A DNA stretch of 16,830 nucleotides, taken from Phoronis ovalis. Its lineage: Eukaryota; Phoronida; Phoronidae. The stretch spans positions 1 to 16,830 of the forward strand of contig JAOXYB010022681.1 of the NCBI GenBank assembly GCA_028565635.1, written 5' to 3'. This document shows positions 1 to 9,574 of this stretch, one piece after another; within the stretch, counting starts at the first letter, position 1; each line of letters opens with the position of its first letter. Position numbers and translations under genes: made by a program. The notes beneath the pieces were generated by a model, which saw only the letters and a program-made list of their open reading frames with translations, searched no databases and was not told where the DNA came from.

Positions 1-115
1 TTGTACGGCATACAAAATTGCCCGTACAATATGATCCCAGCGTGTACAATATTCTCTTCGCGTCCTGCTTGACGCCGCGCAATACGATAATATATTGTAC
101 GGAAATACTGAAAGC
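1..115. repeat. Cluster of TTGTACGG motifs in both orientations (repeat edge)
   Basis: TTGTACGG occurs at 1-8 and again near 104-111, its reverse complement CCGTACAA lies at 22-29, and related GTACAAT strings lie at 24-30 and 43-49. The patch is richer in CpG than the rest of the window. It is followed by a CCAAT-type string in reverse (GATTGGTTAA, about 117-126). Short palindromic motifs packed this way are typical of a repeat or terminal region, but the window begins inside it, so its limits and class cannot be set. Confidence 0.4.
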
Positions 116-189
116 TGATTGGTTAAAACCACGTAAGTGTGAACTAATACCATTTAGACACTGCACATAATCAGTACAACATTTATCAG

Positions 190-660
190 TTTCACAGGCT
201 ATTTCCTCTGACCCATCAGTACAGTCTGTTATTGTCGCAGACATATGCTGCAAGAATTTATGGGCAATTAGTTTCAGCTTTTACTATATCTGTAGTATTG
301 ACACATCGGAACTTGTCTCTTTCTGTACAAGTTTGATATGTACAGTTCGCTTCGTCTGAGCCATCGAATGACACATTTAATTATTATATTGCATACATAC
401 CAATTAGAAACGAGACATACTGGTCCTGAATGTGAACTTAGATATAAATATGGGCACGAAAATTGTCCTTCAACACATCCAGTTCTCACGATGCTTTTCA
501 TCTCATACATGGAAACAGTTCTGCTGTTCGTCATATCTTTTATTCAGAGATATGTACATTATTATTCGTCAACAGTGCAATTTAGAAAAGTACAGTTTGC
601 TTCATCTAAACAGTTTGTAATGCAGTTACAGACCCACAAGTTAATCCATGAAAGTTCTCA
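190..660 (-). pseudogene. Degenerate LDL-receptor class A (LDLa) module array
   Basis: Reading the minus strand gives three consecutive LDLa-like modules in broken frame. Module A (about 640-590) retains W-V-C-N-C-I-T-N-C followed by L-DEANC. Module B (about 478-341) reads GCVEGQFSC, then W-Y-V-C-N-I-I-I-K-C, and after a frame change near 365 the hallmark DGSDEANC. Module C (about 332-194) reads TCTERDKFRC, an in-frame stop near 259, AYVCDN, and after another frame change DCTDGSEEIAC. The spacing Cys - Phe-x-Cys - Trp-x-Cys - Asp-Gly-Ser-Asp/Glu-Glu-x-x-Cys is the LDLa fold signature, in which the acidic residues bind calcium. No intact signal peptide or neighbouring domain is visible. At least two frameshifts and one stop make it a relic rather than a working exon set. 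It could derive from a host extracellular receptor or from a gene captured by a repeat. The open frame on the plus strand at 338-697 is its antisense shadow. Confidence 0.72.
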
Positions 661-699
661 CAGTAAAAACACATTCACTTGCAGAACAACTTGGTGAAG

Positions 700-1115
700 A
701 ACTGGTTGTTAATTCAGAATAGTGGGTTTAAAGGTCGGCATTTTGATAAAATTGTAATCTTCATAATATATTTTTTTTAAAATACAAGTGTGCAGTACTT
801 TTGGACAGCCAATCATTAGGTCATTTGCCCTTTTATTGTGTACCTCATCTGTATTCTATTCATGTAGTTAAACCAGTCCATTGGCCATCAATTTGTATTT
901 AGTGCTTCATTCTAATTTGTTAATCAGTGTACATTGAATGTATTATATGGCATAAATAAACAGTAGTTTTTAAAAGAGTAATTATCATATTTGCAAACAA
1001 AAAACAACTATTAGACTAATTACATGAGAATTTTATAGTAATTTATATGACTATGCAATTTTAGGTTTAAGGAAACTTTAACAATACTTTTGAAACATGT
1101 TTTTACCATTATAAC
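700..1115. other. Non-coding AT-rich stretch, no gene seen
   Basis: AT-rich sequence with stops in all frames, no zinc-finger or other motif and no strong paired splice signals. It separates the LDLa relic from the first TIR element. An AATAAA lies in the string CATAAATAAACAG near 950-963, but there is no gene on the plus strand to which it could belong. Confidence 0.5.
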
Positions 1116-1592
1116 CAGCCTGAATAAATCCATCCGTTAGTGTTCCGTACCTTCTCAGCTAACGTTTGGGCTTAATTTTTGTTATATTCCTTCACTTTAA
1201 CAAGAGCAAAATAATTACGTCATTAATCTTTTGCCAACCGAGATGAGCCTTTTTTCTCTGCGTGATCCATCGTCGCCTACCACGTCTATTCTATTATTAT
1301 GACTCGTTTTGAATACGTATCGCCAGGGAGCTTGTTTTTGCTTAGCAGACTATAGGTAAACTCTGGCAGCACAGCATGTGTGTGATCGACCCCCTATCCT
1401 CTTAGTTCACTATTATACCTATTATTGTATGCTGTAATTTGATTGTTGTCAATACTTTCGTGACACTTTATGTAGAAATAAAGAGATTTAATTGTTCTGC
1501 TTTTCGAGTCAATGAACAAAAATTGAATATGGTTAAACCAAAACATTAGTTGAGAGGGTACAGAACACTAATGGATGGATTTATTCAGACTA
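1116..1592. mobile_element. Non-autonomous TIR element (MITE), copy 1, hAT-like
   Basis: The left end CAGCCTGAATAAATCCATCC and the right end (reverse complement TAGTCTGAATAAATCCATCC) form terminal inverted repeats of about 60 bp with scattered mismatches. The interior has no transposase reading frame. The whole 477 bp aligns in reverse orientation with the copy at 14724-15185, at roughly 80% by eye. The flanks ATTATAAC (1108-1115) and ATTATACT (1594-1601) look like a decayed 8-bp target duplication. CAG-initial termini with 8-bp duplications fit the hAT superfamily; this class assignment is inference. Confidence 0.85.
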
Positions 1593-3710
1593 CATTATAC
1601 TTTGATATTCAAGTTTTATACCTGGATAGCTATGCAAAATCCAATTTATATTAAAATGGGTTTTGATTTTCGGCCTACGGCTAGAGTAACATATTGTTAA
1701 ACAATGCAATACATTGTTGAGCTATACTACCATGAGCTATACTAGATGATGATGCCCACATGATTTCCAAAGCTTTGGTGTATAGTTACCTTAACATTTA
1801 TGTTCCGTAGTCAACTAGAGTACAAAGTAAATAGGATCTTTTTATGATGTGTAGAATATTGTAGGTATTGTTTCTGGCAAACTCTGAGAAAATGGTTACC
1901 ATAATTTGAATTCATATTACCCACTATTACAATTAATTATAAACTTGTGTTCCTACCCGATCTGTCATTTTTAAAGGCAATAGGAGCAAATAAATAAGAA
2001 ATCCTTCAAACAGAATCCCCCTTTAAAATGGTTCTTTTCATAAAAAAATTATTCCAGCTAGCTTCTTTTAGATACAGTACTTTTAAAGATTTAAAATATT
2101 AACATAGAGATGCAATGCTCATGTTTTTTTTATATTCTTTACATGTATTTGTTAGTGAATTGATATCATTAGTGAGCTATTACTTTGGTGAAATTAGATT
2201 GAATAGAATAGAATGATCAATTACTGTGTTCCATATATATATATATATAGATGTTATATATTATACAGTTTTACTTTTTCATGTGGGTCCATCATCAAGT
2301 ATAAGTATGTCTACAACCAAAAACAGCGCACAAAAGAAATGATGTGAAATCCCTTATAATTGAATAATATATCAGACTGGTTACATTTTGCACAGCACAT
2401 GTTTTCCCAACAAAATCTTTATGGCGTTACTGAAATCTTATGTTTACTCACTCAGTACAAACTTTCCATTCTCAGAAAGCACACAGGTATACCTATAACC
2501 ACAACCCAAAAAATGAATTTGAAATCTACAGGAAAATTACTTTGCATCATTTTGGTGCAGTGCCGAATGGTAAGTTCTGTTACTGCACATGCAAAAAATG
2601 CTTTGAATAGAGAAAACAAATTTAAAACACTACCATAACCTTTCGTGTCATTAGTATTGGTAGTGCAGTATTACATTATTCTTGTAATTCTGTAGCCTGC
2701 TGATAGGCCAGTGTTTGTATTTATTTTGCAAAGAGAGGCACATCCACGATTTTTAGGATTTGTTCTTTCTCCAAATATTTACTGAACAGGAGCTCTTTTT
2801 TGTTGTATCTTCAGTCAAGCTGAAAAATGTATAGTAGTAACTTTGCAGAATTTCTGATGCACCCAGATTGTGTTGTATCCGTGTAGAGACTTTCCATTTG
2901 TTCTTATATTTTAGTGCATGATAAGCCCATATCCTTCCTGCTTAGTCTGTAGATTGCCTTAAGAAATACACAAATTAGTTACCAAGCAACTATCATTTAT
3001 TGACTATAGTTGCTCCACTGTCTTAGATTCCACCATTGATTTTTGGCATCAACACCTGCTATAAGACACAGCTTCTGCACGCAGAGTAAGAGGTTCAAAA
3101 TCATAAAACATATATATTATGTGAATGTTAAGATATTTTAATCCAGTATTAAGTTACAAATATTGCTGTATTTGTTTATAGCAACTTAGCTAACCAATTT
3201 TGAGATATGATGAAATGAAATTTTATCATAATCAACACACATTTTTTACTTAAATTAAACCCAAGTTTTCTATCCATTATTGTAAAAATAAAATCTTGGA
3301 TCCAAAGTTTGTCATAGTTAGCCATGCCCAGAAAAGTTTTATAATTTGTAACCTGCCATGACCTGAGCTATAAGAAAATTTCTCTATTAGGCTAGGCACA
3401 CTGCTTGTAAAGCTCCAGTTGTACACTGATTATTTTTAAATATTCTTATTGTAAATACAGCAAAATTGGCTATAGAAATCTGTGGTCAGTTTAAAACACA
3501 AATTAACTGCACAGTAAACTGTTAAATTACAATATATAAATATAAATAAAAAATGTAACTATTACCAGATCAAATACAAAGTTATCAATCATACTTTACA
3601 TATATTATTAATACTGATATAAAGGTCATTATTTTTATGCTTTTTATTTTACATTTTTTCTTCCATGACCTTCTATCCTCACATTCAGAAAAAAAAAATT
3701 AATTTATAAG
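1593..3710. other. Non-coding AT-rich stretch, no gene seen
   Basis: About 2.1 kb with no recognisable exon. A 92-codon open frame at 2360-2638 has no motif and is of a length expected by chance at this base composition. A short AT dinucleotide run lies at 2233-2249. The expected first ZUP1 zinc finger (Cys-x2-Cys, about 12 residues, His) was looked for in all three plus-strand frames and not found. The stretch may be part of the first ZUP1 intron or intergenic. Confidence 0.5.
2233..2249. repeat. (AT)n microsatellite
   Basis: An uninterrupted AT dinucleotide run of 17 bases within non-coding sequence. Confidence 0.8.
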
Positions 3711-3732
3711 GCCACACCAAAAATAAAAGTTC

Positions 3733-3850
3733 TTTAACAGGTGAAAGCCCTCAGAAACTGAGTTAGTAGGGCGGTATTTATTTTTAGTTTTAAAAAAGTG
3801 TTTAACGGGCAAAAGCCCTTAAGAATCGAGTTGGTTGGGTTTTTTAGTGT
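3733..3850. repeat. Two-unit degenerate tandem repeat, period about 68 bp
   Basis: TTTAACAGGTGAAAGCCC at 3733 and TTTAACGGGCAAAAGCCC at 3801 are each followed by an AGAA-C-GAGTT-GT-GGG block and then a T-rich TTTTTAG-TTTAAAA tail. A related reverse-complement string (CCCGTTAAACGAG) lies near 3983-3995. This suggests the remnant of a larger repeat that contains the unit in both orientations. Confidence 0.6.
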
Positions 3851-4113
3851 TAAAAGAAAAAAAATTTAATATCTTGAATCAGACAACACTGCAAGGATTT
3901 GTGCGAGTTGGGTTTTGTCTTTCTGATTTTTGCAATAAAATAAATTTTAAAAACAGAAAACACCAAAATTTAAAGATAAAACACCCGTTAAACGAGTTTT
4001 TTTTTTAAATAATAAAAATGAAAATGCCAAAATTTTAAGCTATCGCTCCTGCTAAACAAGGTTTTTGGTCTCACCTAAAAGCATGGTTTGTGCCATTTAC
4101 CATTATAGCCTGA

Positions 4114-4801
4114 TAGTAAGACCCGGGTCTTATGTTTGAACTTTTGTTGTTTTCTGAAACATTAGAGGAAAAAATTTAGGTAAATAGAAAACCCGGATTT
4201 TACTTTTGAGTCATCATATTTCTGTAGATGCAAGGTATGGTTTAAGAAAATGAGTCTATTAACCAAGAATTGACTATTTAATAAATCAACCATTCATTAT
4301 TTATTACAAGTTTCTGTAACTAATCAGTTTATTCACTTTAAATGTTGCTCCTAATACTCAATAAGAATCTGGTTGCATTATTTTAAGGATCGAGTCTTTC
4401 AATTAAACGTACAATAATGTTTATCAATCGAAATTTCGAACTTGGATATTCAAATTTGCTTTGTGAACAAAGGAAAATGTAAAACAACCTAATGCATTGA
4501 ATTATCTCAGTGTACATTAACTGTAAATAATTGTCTGCAAAATATGATTTTATAATTTTTCGGATGTTTCTGCTGGCATTATGCATAACAAGTAAGTTAA
4601 TTGCCAAAAGGGTAAAATGTGATCTTCCAGTATAAGGGACAGTACAACCTTGTAGCTAAAGTGCTGACACAGATGCATTATACTATGTTTTTGGATATCG
4701 AGGTAGCCGACTTTAGAAAATGCATGTTAGTTTGATAGTTAGACTTGGATTTGGCTTTCAAGATTGGGACTTAGTTCGAACATAGGATCTGGGTCTTACT
4801 A
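4114..4801. mobile_element. Inverted-repeat element (MITE-like), second family
   Basis: The left arm at 4114-4141 starts TAGTAAGACCCGGGTCTTAT, and the right arm at 4774-4801 gives TAGTAAGACCCAGATCCTAT when reverse-complemented; 24 of 28 positions agree. Both arms end in GTT(T/C)GAAC or its complement. The string ATTATA lies just outside both ends (4102-4107 and 4810-4815) and may be a target duplication, which would place the true ends a few bases further out. The interior has no transposase frame and no similarity to the other elements in the window. The superfamily cannot be assigned. Confidence 0.6.
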
Positions 4802-4815
4802 TAAGGGTAATTATA

Positions 4816-5994
4816 CGGTATGTATTTTATTTTATAATTTACATACTCAAAATTATTTTTGAAAGATGATTTTGTTTTCATATTGATCTGCAGATAAGGA
4901 ATTGGCTAAAAAAATTACAAGGCACTAGTTCAGGCAAATATACTTTGTAAACCTCACATAGAGAACCTCATCACTAATTTAGCAGAAGTTTATTAATACC
5001 ATAATAGGAAGACCTCAAATTATCCCACAAAACCTTAAAATACAGATCTGTCAATAATTTCTGAGAAATTCCTCGACAGCCATGGGGATGTGTGCTTGTA
5101 CAGCTAAGTACTGTGTTCGCACAGAAAGGAAGAGAAAATCATCGGTAATTATATGAATAAAACCATTTGTGGTCCATGCTTTGAATTTAAAGTATATTAA
5201 ATACCGATAATTTGTTAATTTTATAGCATAGGAATTGATTTTCAGAGCGGATGCTTGCTGGTTTGATAGCAATCTGAATTGATTTTCGTGGTTGTGTCTT
5301 CTTTTAGTTTCTGGTTCTCCAGATGGTTCAGCATCTTATAACAGCCTGTATGTAGGTTATTGTTGAGCTTTTTCAGGTAATCTAGTATAATCGGCATTCT
5401 TCAAAGAGTGTATCATTGCTGTTTTCATTACAACTAGTATTGTCATCAACATCATCATTAACAGCAACTGTCATTTATAACCTTAGGTTTTGTCATGATT
5501 GTTTTAAATCTTTTTTGTTATAAACTAATTGCTTTATAATTAATTTTAATATTTGTTCACATGATACATAAATATCTGACAGTACAAAAGTTCCATGATT
5601 ACATTTATATTTATATCATACAATTTTAGAAGCAATTTCCCTGCCTTATGTATTCATAAAAATGGCAAAGTTGATCACTAGCTAATGATAAATGGATTTT
5701 TCTTGATATTATATCTTATTACTGCTCTTTGCAATATATGAAAGCATTCATGACTTAAGAGCAAATTTAGTTACTAAGTTATCAGTGTGTCTACAATAAG
5801 CATTTTCTGTATAATAATACTTTGGTTACAACTATCAAGTTGAAATGTTAGGCTGTTATATTTTACCCCTAGTGTGTGGCCTTTATCATCTTTATTCAAA
5901 ATATTATGACAGACACCAGAGTAATTTTCACTGTTTTACTCTAAATGCCCTGTACTTTGTCAGTAAAATACTAATAATATTTTTTGTCCTGTAG
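4816..5994 (+). other. 3' part of the ZUP1 intron preceding the first in-window exon
   Basis: No exon is recognisable here. The stretch ends in a good acceptor: a branch-point-like TACTAAT at 5970-5976, a T-rich tract, then CTGTAG ending at 5994. The TAG at the acceptor is in frame with the downstream coding sequence, so the protein must continue from a more distal exon. A candidate CxxC at 5175-5186 (Cys-Gly-Pro-Cys) is followed by a stop and lacks the His pair, so it was not taken as an exon. Confidence 0.6.
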
Positions 5995-7387
5995 GTGCAG
6001 CATATTGAAACTAGCATCCGTTGTCCGATCTGTGACTTAGAAGGCATAACTGTCGAGGAAATGAATCTTCATGTCAATAGTGCTCATCTTGATTTTAAAC
6101 AAGAGGGACCAAGTACAAGAAATAAAACAGCTGCAGAAGGAGTGAGTAGAAGCAATAGTACCCCTGGAAATAATAATTTTGGTGCTCGCTTTAATGGCAA
6201 AGTGGCTTTAAGTCCCGATCAAGAACTTGGTGTACGGAAAAGGCATCGAGGCCAGGAAATCTCACAATCACCTGATGATGAAAATAAGTCGGATTTCAGG
6301 CCGGTGCAAAAATCAGACAGCATGCTAACTGAGATTACTTGTTCATCATTGTTAACCTCAACCAGCACAATGTCTGACTTTCCCAAAGTGCAACAAGAAT
6401 CTGTGAATCAAATGAACTTAGAATCAGATTTAGAATATCTGTCTTCCAACAGAAGAATTGAGTTTTCTGTTATGTCCATTGCTGCAGATGTAAATGTGCA
6501 GGAAAAATTGACTCCTGAATCGGCAATAAGCCCAGAGAGTTTGAATTCAGCTGATCCTATGGAAATTTCAACCAGCACAACATGTAGTGGATCTGTTACT
6601 AGCCCAGAATCAATGCAAACATTGGAAAGTGTTGAAAGTCTTGAAACTGACTCTTCAGATTCCAGAAGACACTCGCTAACTCCTGCCAAAACATCAAGTC
6701 AAATTTTCGAAAGTCCTACTGGAAGTTCCTGTGCAAGAAATTCTACACAAGTTAATTTACGAGCCAAGTTAAGCTTAGCAGTGCCAAGTCATTTTAGTCC
6801 TAGAAATACTGATGATGGTGCTACACCGAAGAGTATTGATAATTGTGTACTCAGATTGTCGCCAGCAGCACCGGATAATTCTGAATACTGTAGTTTGTTT
6901 TTCTGTCCCATATGTGATTGGAATACAACGTCATCTAGAAAAATTCAAATCCATGTGAATACGGTTCATTTAGATATTATTAGCCCAGCAAAAGGTTTAG
7001 AAAATGAGAAAAATGAATCTTCACTAAAAACTGATTCGCAGAATAATTACATTCCAACAGAATGGAATTCAGTGTATCGAGATAACAAAGCAAGCACTAG
7101 TCAAACAGAGGATGTGTACCAAGCTAAGAAACCAAACACTGAAAAATCCCGACATGATTGTTACGAATGCCCTTTATGTGATAAACAATTTTCAAATTCT
7201 ACTTTACTGGAAATTCATGTGAATTCAAAGCATGTGGACATATTAAGTCCTGTAGCAGATTGTTCTAATAGGGAATGTGAGGAAAGCCTAAAAAGTCCAG
7301 GATGTCCAGTATGTGGCATGGAATTTCAGGATGCTAACTCCTTAATGTCCCATGTGAATGGACATTTTTCTGTAGAACAGACTCCAG
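5995..7387 (+). CDS. ZUP1: ZUP1 exon a: four C2H2 zinc fingers and long Ser/Thr-rich linker
   Basis: Codes residues 1-464 plus the first base of codon 465. Finger 1 here has Cys10, Cys13, His26, His31 and corresponds to human finger 2; His3 probably closes the upstream finger. Residues 34-300 form a low-complexity linker rich in Ser, Thr, Pro and Glu, with repeated SPES/TPES and other Ser/Thr-Pro sites that may be phosphorylated. Further fingers follow at Cys304-Cys307-His320-His325, Cys392-Cys395-His408-His413 and Cys437-Cys440-His453-His457. The first three fingers share a tail of the form HVNxxHxD, and two of them continue as I(I/L)SP. Human ZUP1 has two fingers in place of the last three. 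In family members these fingers help bind ubiquitin and position the chain. The donor is CCAG|GTAGGA. The acceptor at 5994 was preferred; one at 6000 would drop Val-Gln and keep frame. Confidence 0.93.
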
Positions 7388-9476
7388 GTAGGAATACTGT
7401 AATTTTCCTTTCTCTTGTGGTTTGGTCGTGTACTGTAGCTCTATTTGTAGGAATTTCAACTTTCACTTCTCATTTTTTTTAATACAAGCAAACACAGGTG
7501 TTCTGAAATGAGATGATGAATGTCCTTTGAGTTGTGAAAATAATTGCTAATTAATTCGGTAACAACTTTAAAATTAAATTATTTAGGAATGAAAAACCCC
7601 AAAAGGGAAATTACAGAATACTGTAAAATGTCCATTTGTAATAAGATTTTTTTTCTTCCAATTTGTGACTGAGCTCTGTTGTCCATGTTGGGTATTGAAA
7701 GCATTCAGTTTTTGTGGTTGGGAGATCCAATGGTATAATATGTTCGTAATGACTTCTGAAATTATTGATATTTTTGTAAATTCTATTAAAGGAGTAAATC
7801 AGCTGGTTTTACAATTACACACAATTCCCAAAACAGAAATTACCCCACAAATCAATAATGAATATCTGGTGTAGGGATTTTAGTAAGCTTACAATTTCCT
7901 GTTGGGTGGATAAACACAACAATAAATCTCTTATGGTATCCGCTTTTTGTTATCTTTTGTCTGACTTCTATTGATTGTGTCCGTATAGCATTCTGGTTTC
8001 TCCATAAATAAATACCAATGCAACTACACAAAATTTATAGCCAGACGGAAAGCTTAACATGCCAGATATTATTGCAATTTATAAAGTAAAAAAGTTGATA
8101 GGGTTCCTGGGGGTCTCTTGGTTATATTTGGGGATGAGGATGTGCCGCTAATGGTAACATTTTTGGATCAACTCTATATCAAAAATAGGTAAATTTAGGC
8201 CCCGAAATTTTAAAGTTTGAAATATTGTTGTTAGAGATAATGCACAATATTTTCTGTGAAAAATAGACCCAAACTATACCTTTCCAAAGAAACTTATGAC
8301 TAGGCATCTTAAACTATTCCCAACATATACAGCAGGAGCATGCAAGTTGCCCCAAAATATACCATTCATCAAAAAGGTACCTGGGCCAGCATCACATCAC
8401 CAGTGGATCTGGTTTCTATATCAAGGCTAGATTATTTTGCTGAACCTTGCATAATTTTAAAAAAATCGTACAATTATAATGTGTGTGTGTGTTCATGTGT
8501 TCACATGTGAGCGTGTGGCTAATCAGGAAATAGGGATAAAACTTTATTAGGAAATTTAAGTAGAGGGTGATGTAGCAGAATGGAGATCTGCATTACATGC
8601 AAGTGAAAAATTAGAGTGCTATAAAAGTCAGAAATAGATACTGAAAAGTTCTTAATGTGTGTACAGCCTAAATGTTTTAAGATTGCCATCATGGCAAAAT
8701 TAATTTAGATGCAGCAATTACAGATTAGAAATTGAATAGGAATACCTAGCGAAAGTCTATATAAAACATGCAGCAGAATATTATATATTAATGGAATATG
8801 AGTATTACAAGGACATTTGGAATAAATGGATGCCGTTCTTGGGAAATTATATAGTTAGTACAAAAGGATTTTGTAAGGATGATAAAAACACAGGACAGTA
8901 ATATCCTAAATAATTTGGCAGGATGTTTATTTTTTATATTGAAAAGACACACATAAATGTTCAAAATTTACTATTATACTTATGCAGCTCTATAACAGGA
9001 TCTTCAAGTCATTAATAACTGGAATTGTTGTTTTAAAAGGGCATGGAGCAGGGATTTTATTTTTAAACAAAATTCAGTTCTAATCAAGAGATTAACTGCA
9101 ACTCAGTTCATTCAGTAATAGATATAGCTTAGGGACTTTACACACAACCTAGTTGTTCTAGTTTCAGTTACTGTGTTTGGATGATATAATGTGCTGTGGA
9201 AAATTTTGGGATTGAGAAACACGCATAAGTTGTGAAACAACACGTATTAGTGGAGGAATAAAAGACGAACTGCCCTATCCTCCTGTAAATATAATGAGTC
9301 CTGTGTCGGACCTTTAATTTATTTAAGGCTAAATGTTGAGTTGTTTTTGACAACTTGTAAGTAGGAATTTGAGCATGCTATTTTATCAGTGATAACTAAT
9401 AAGCAAGCAATCCATTTGTAATTGTATAAATCCATTTGTATAAATAAATTATTATTATTAATTTGTTTCATTTTAG
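7388..9476 (+). other. ZUP1 intron a-b (2089 bp)
   Basis: Between CCAG|GTAGGA and TTTTAG. The reading frame of exon a stays open into the intron to a stop at 7480-7482 and would add a hydrophobic tail if the intron were retained. A less AT-rich block lies at about 8090-8430. A GT run lies at 8481-8492. Near the acceptor, ATCCATTTGTA is present twice (about 9410-9440) in a short local duplication. No other exon was recognised. Confidence 0.85.
8481..8492. repeat. Short (GT)n run with adjacent palindrome
   Basis: A GT dinucleotide run is followed at 8501-8510 by the perfect palindrome TCACATGTGA. It is intronic and probably of no functional meaning. Confidence 0.6.
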
Positions 9477-9574
9477 TGACAGATGTTACTGACAATTTGC
9501 TTGCCCAAGAATTGGACAGACGAGAACGCGCTGCAAGAAAGATGCAAGAAGAGAAGGAATTCCAACAATTACAG
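9477..9574 (+). CDS. ZUP1: ZUP1 exon b: MIU-like ubiquitin-binding helix
   Basis: Codes residues 465-497, completing Val465 with its first two bases. The peptide contains DNLLAQELDRRERAARK, a highly charged amphipathic helix. It matches the position and the Leu-Ala-x-x-Leu core of the MIU (motif interacting with ubiquitin) that precedes the peptidase domain in human ZUP1, and continues as an EEKEFQQLQ helix. In ZUP1 this helix contributes to chain binding. The acceptor TTTTAG and donor ACAG|GTAATA are both good. The minus-strand open frame covering this exon is a shadow. Confidence 0.93.

Noticed and set aside
338-697. 119-codon plus-strand open frame
   Set aside because: It is antisense to the LDLa modules, whose Cys pattern explains the composition; no motif in the plus frame.
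2360-2638. 92-codon open frame
   Set aside because: No domain, no splice context, and frames of this length are expected by chance in AT-rich DNA.
5153-5200. ATG followed by a Cys-Gly-Pro-Cys motif as a possible first ZUP1 exon
   Set aside because: It stops after 15 codons and lacks the His pair and spacing of the first ZUP1 finger.
6408-6689. Minus-strand open frame within exon a
   Set aside because: Shadow of the ZUP1 coding strand.
7610-7874. Possible decayed extra zinc finger after exon a (C-C-P-C-W and a PICD-like string)
   Set aside because: The matches to the ZUP1 fingers are short, in different frames and lack the His residues; likely chance.
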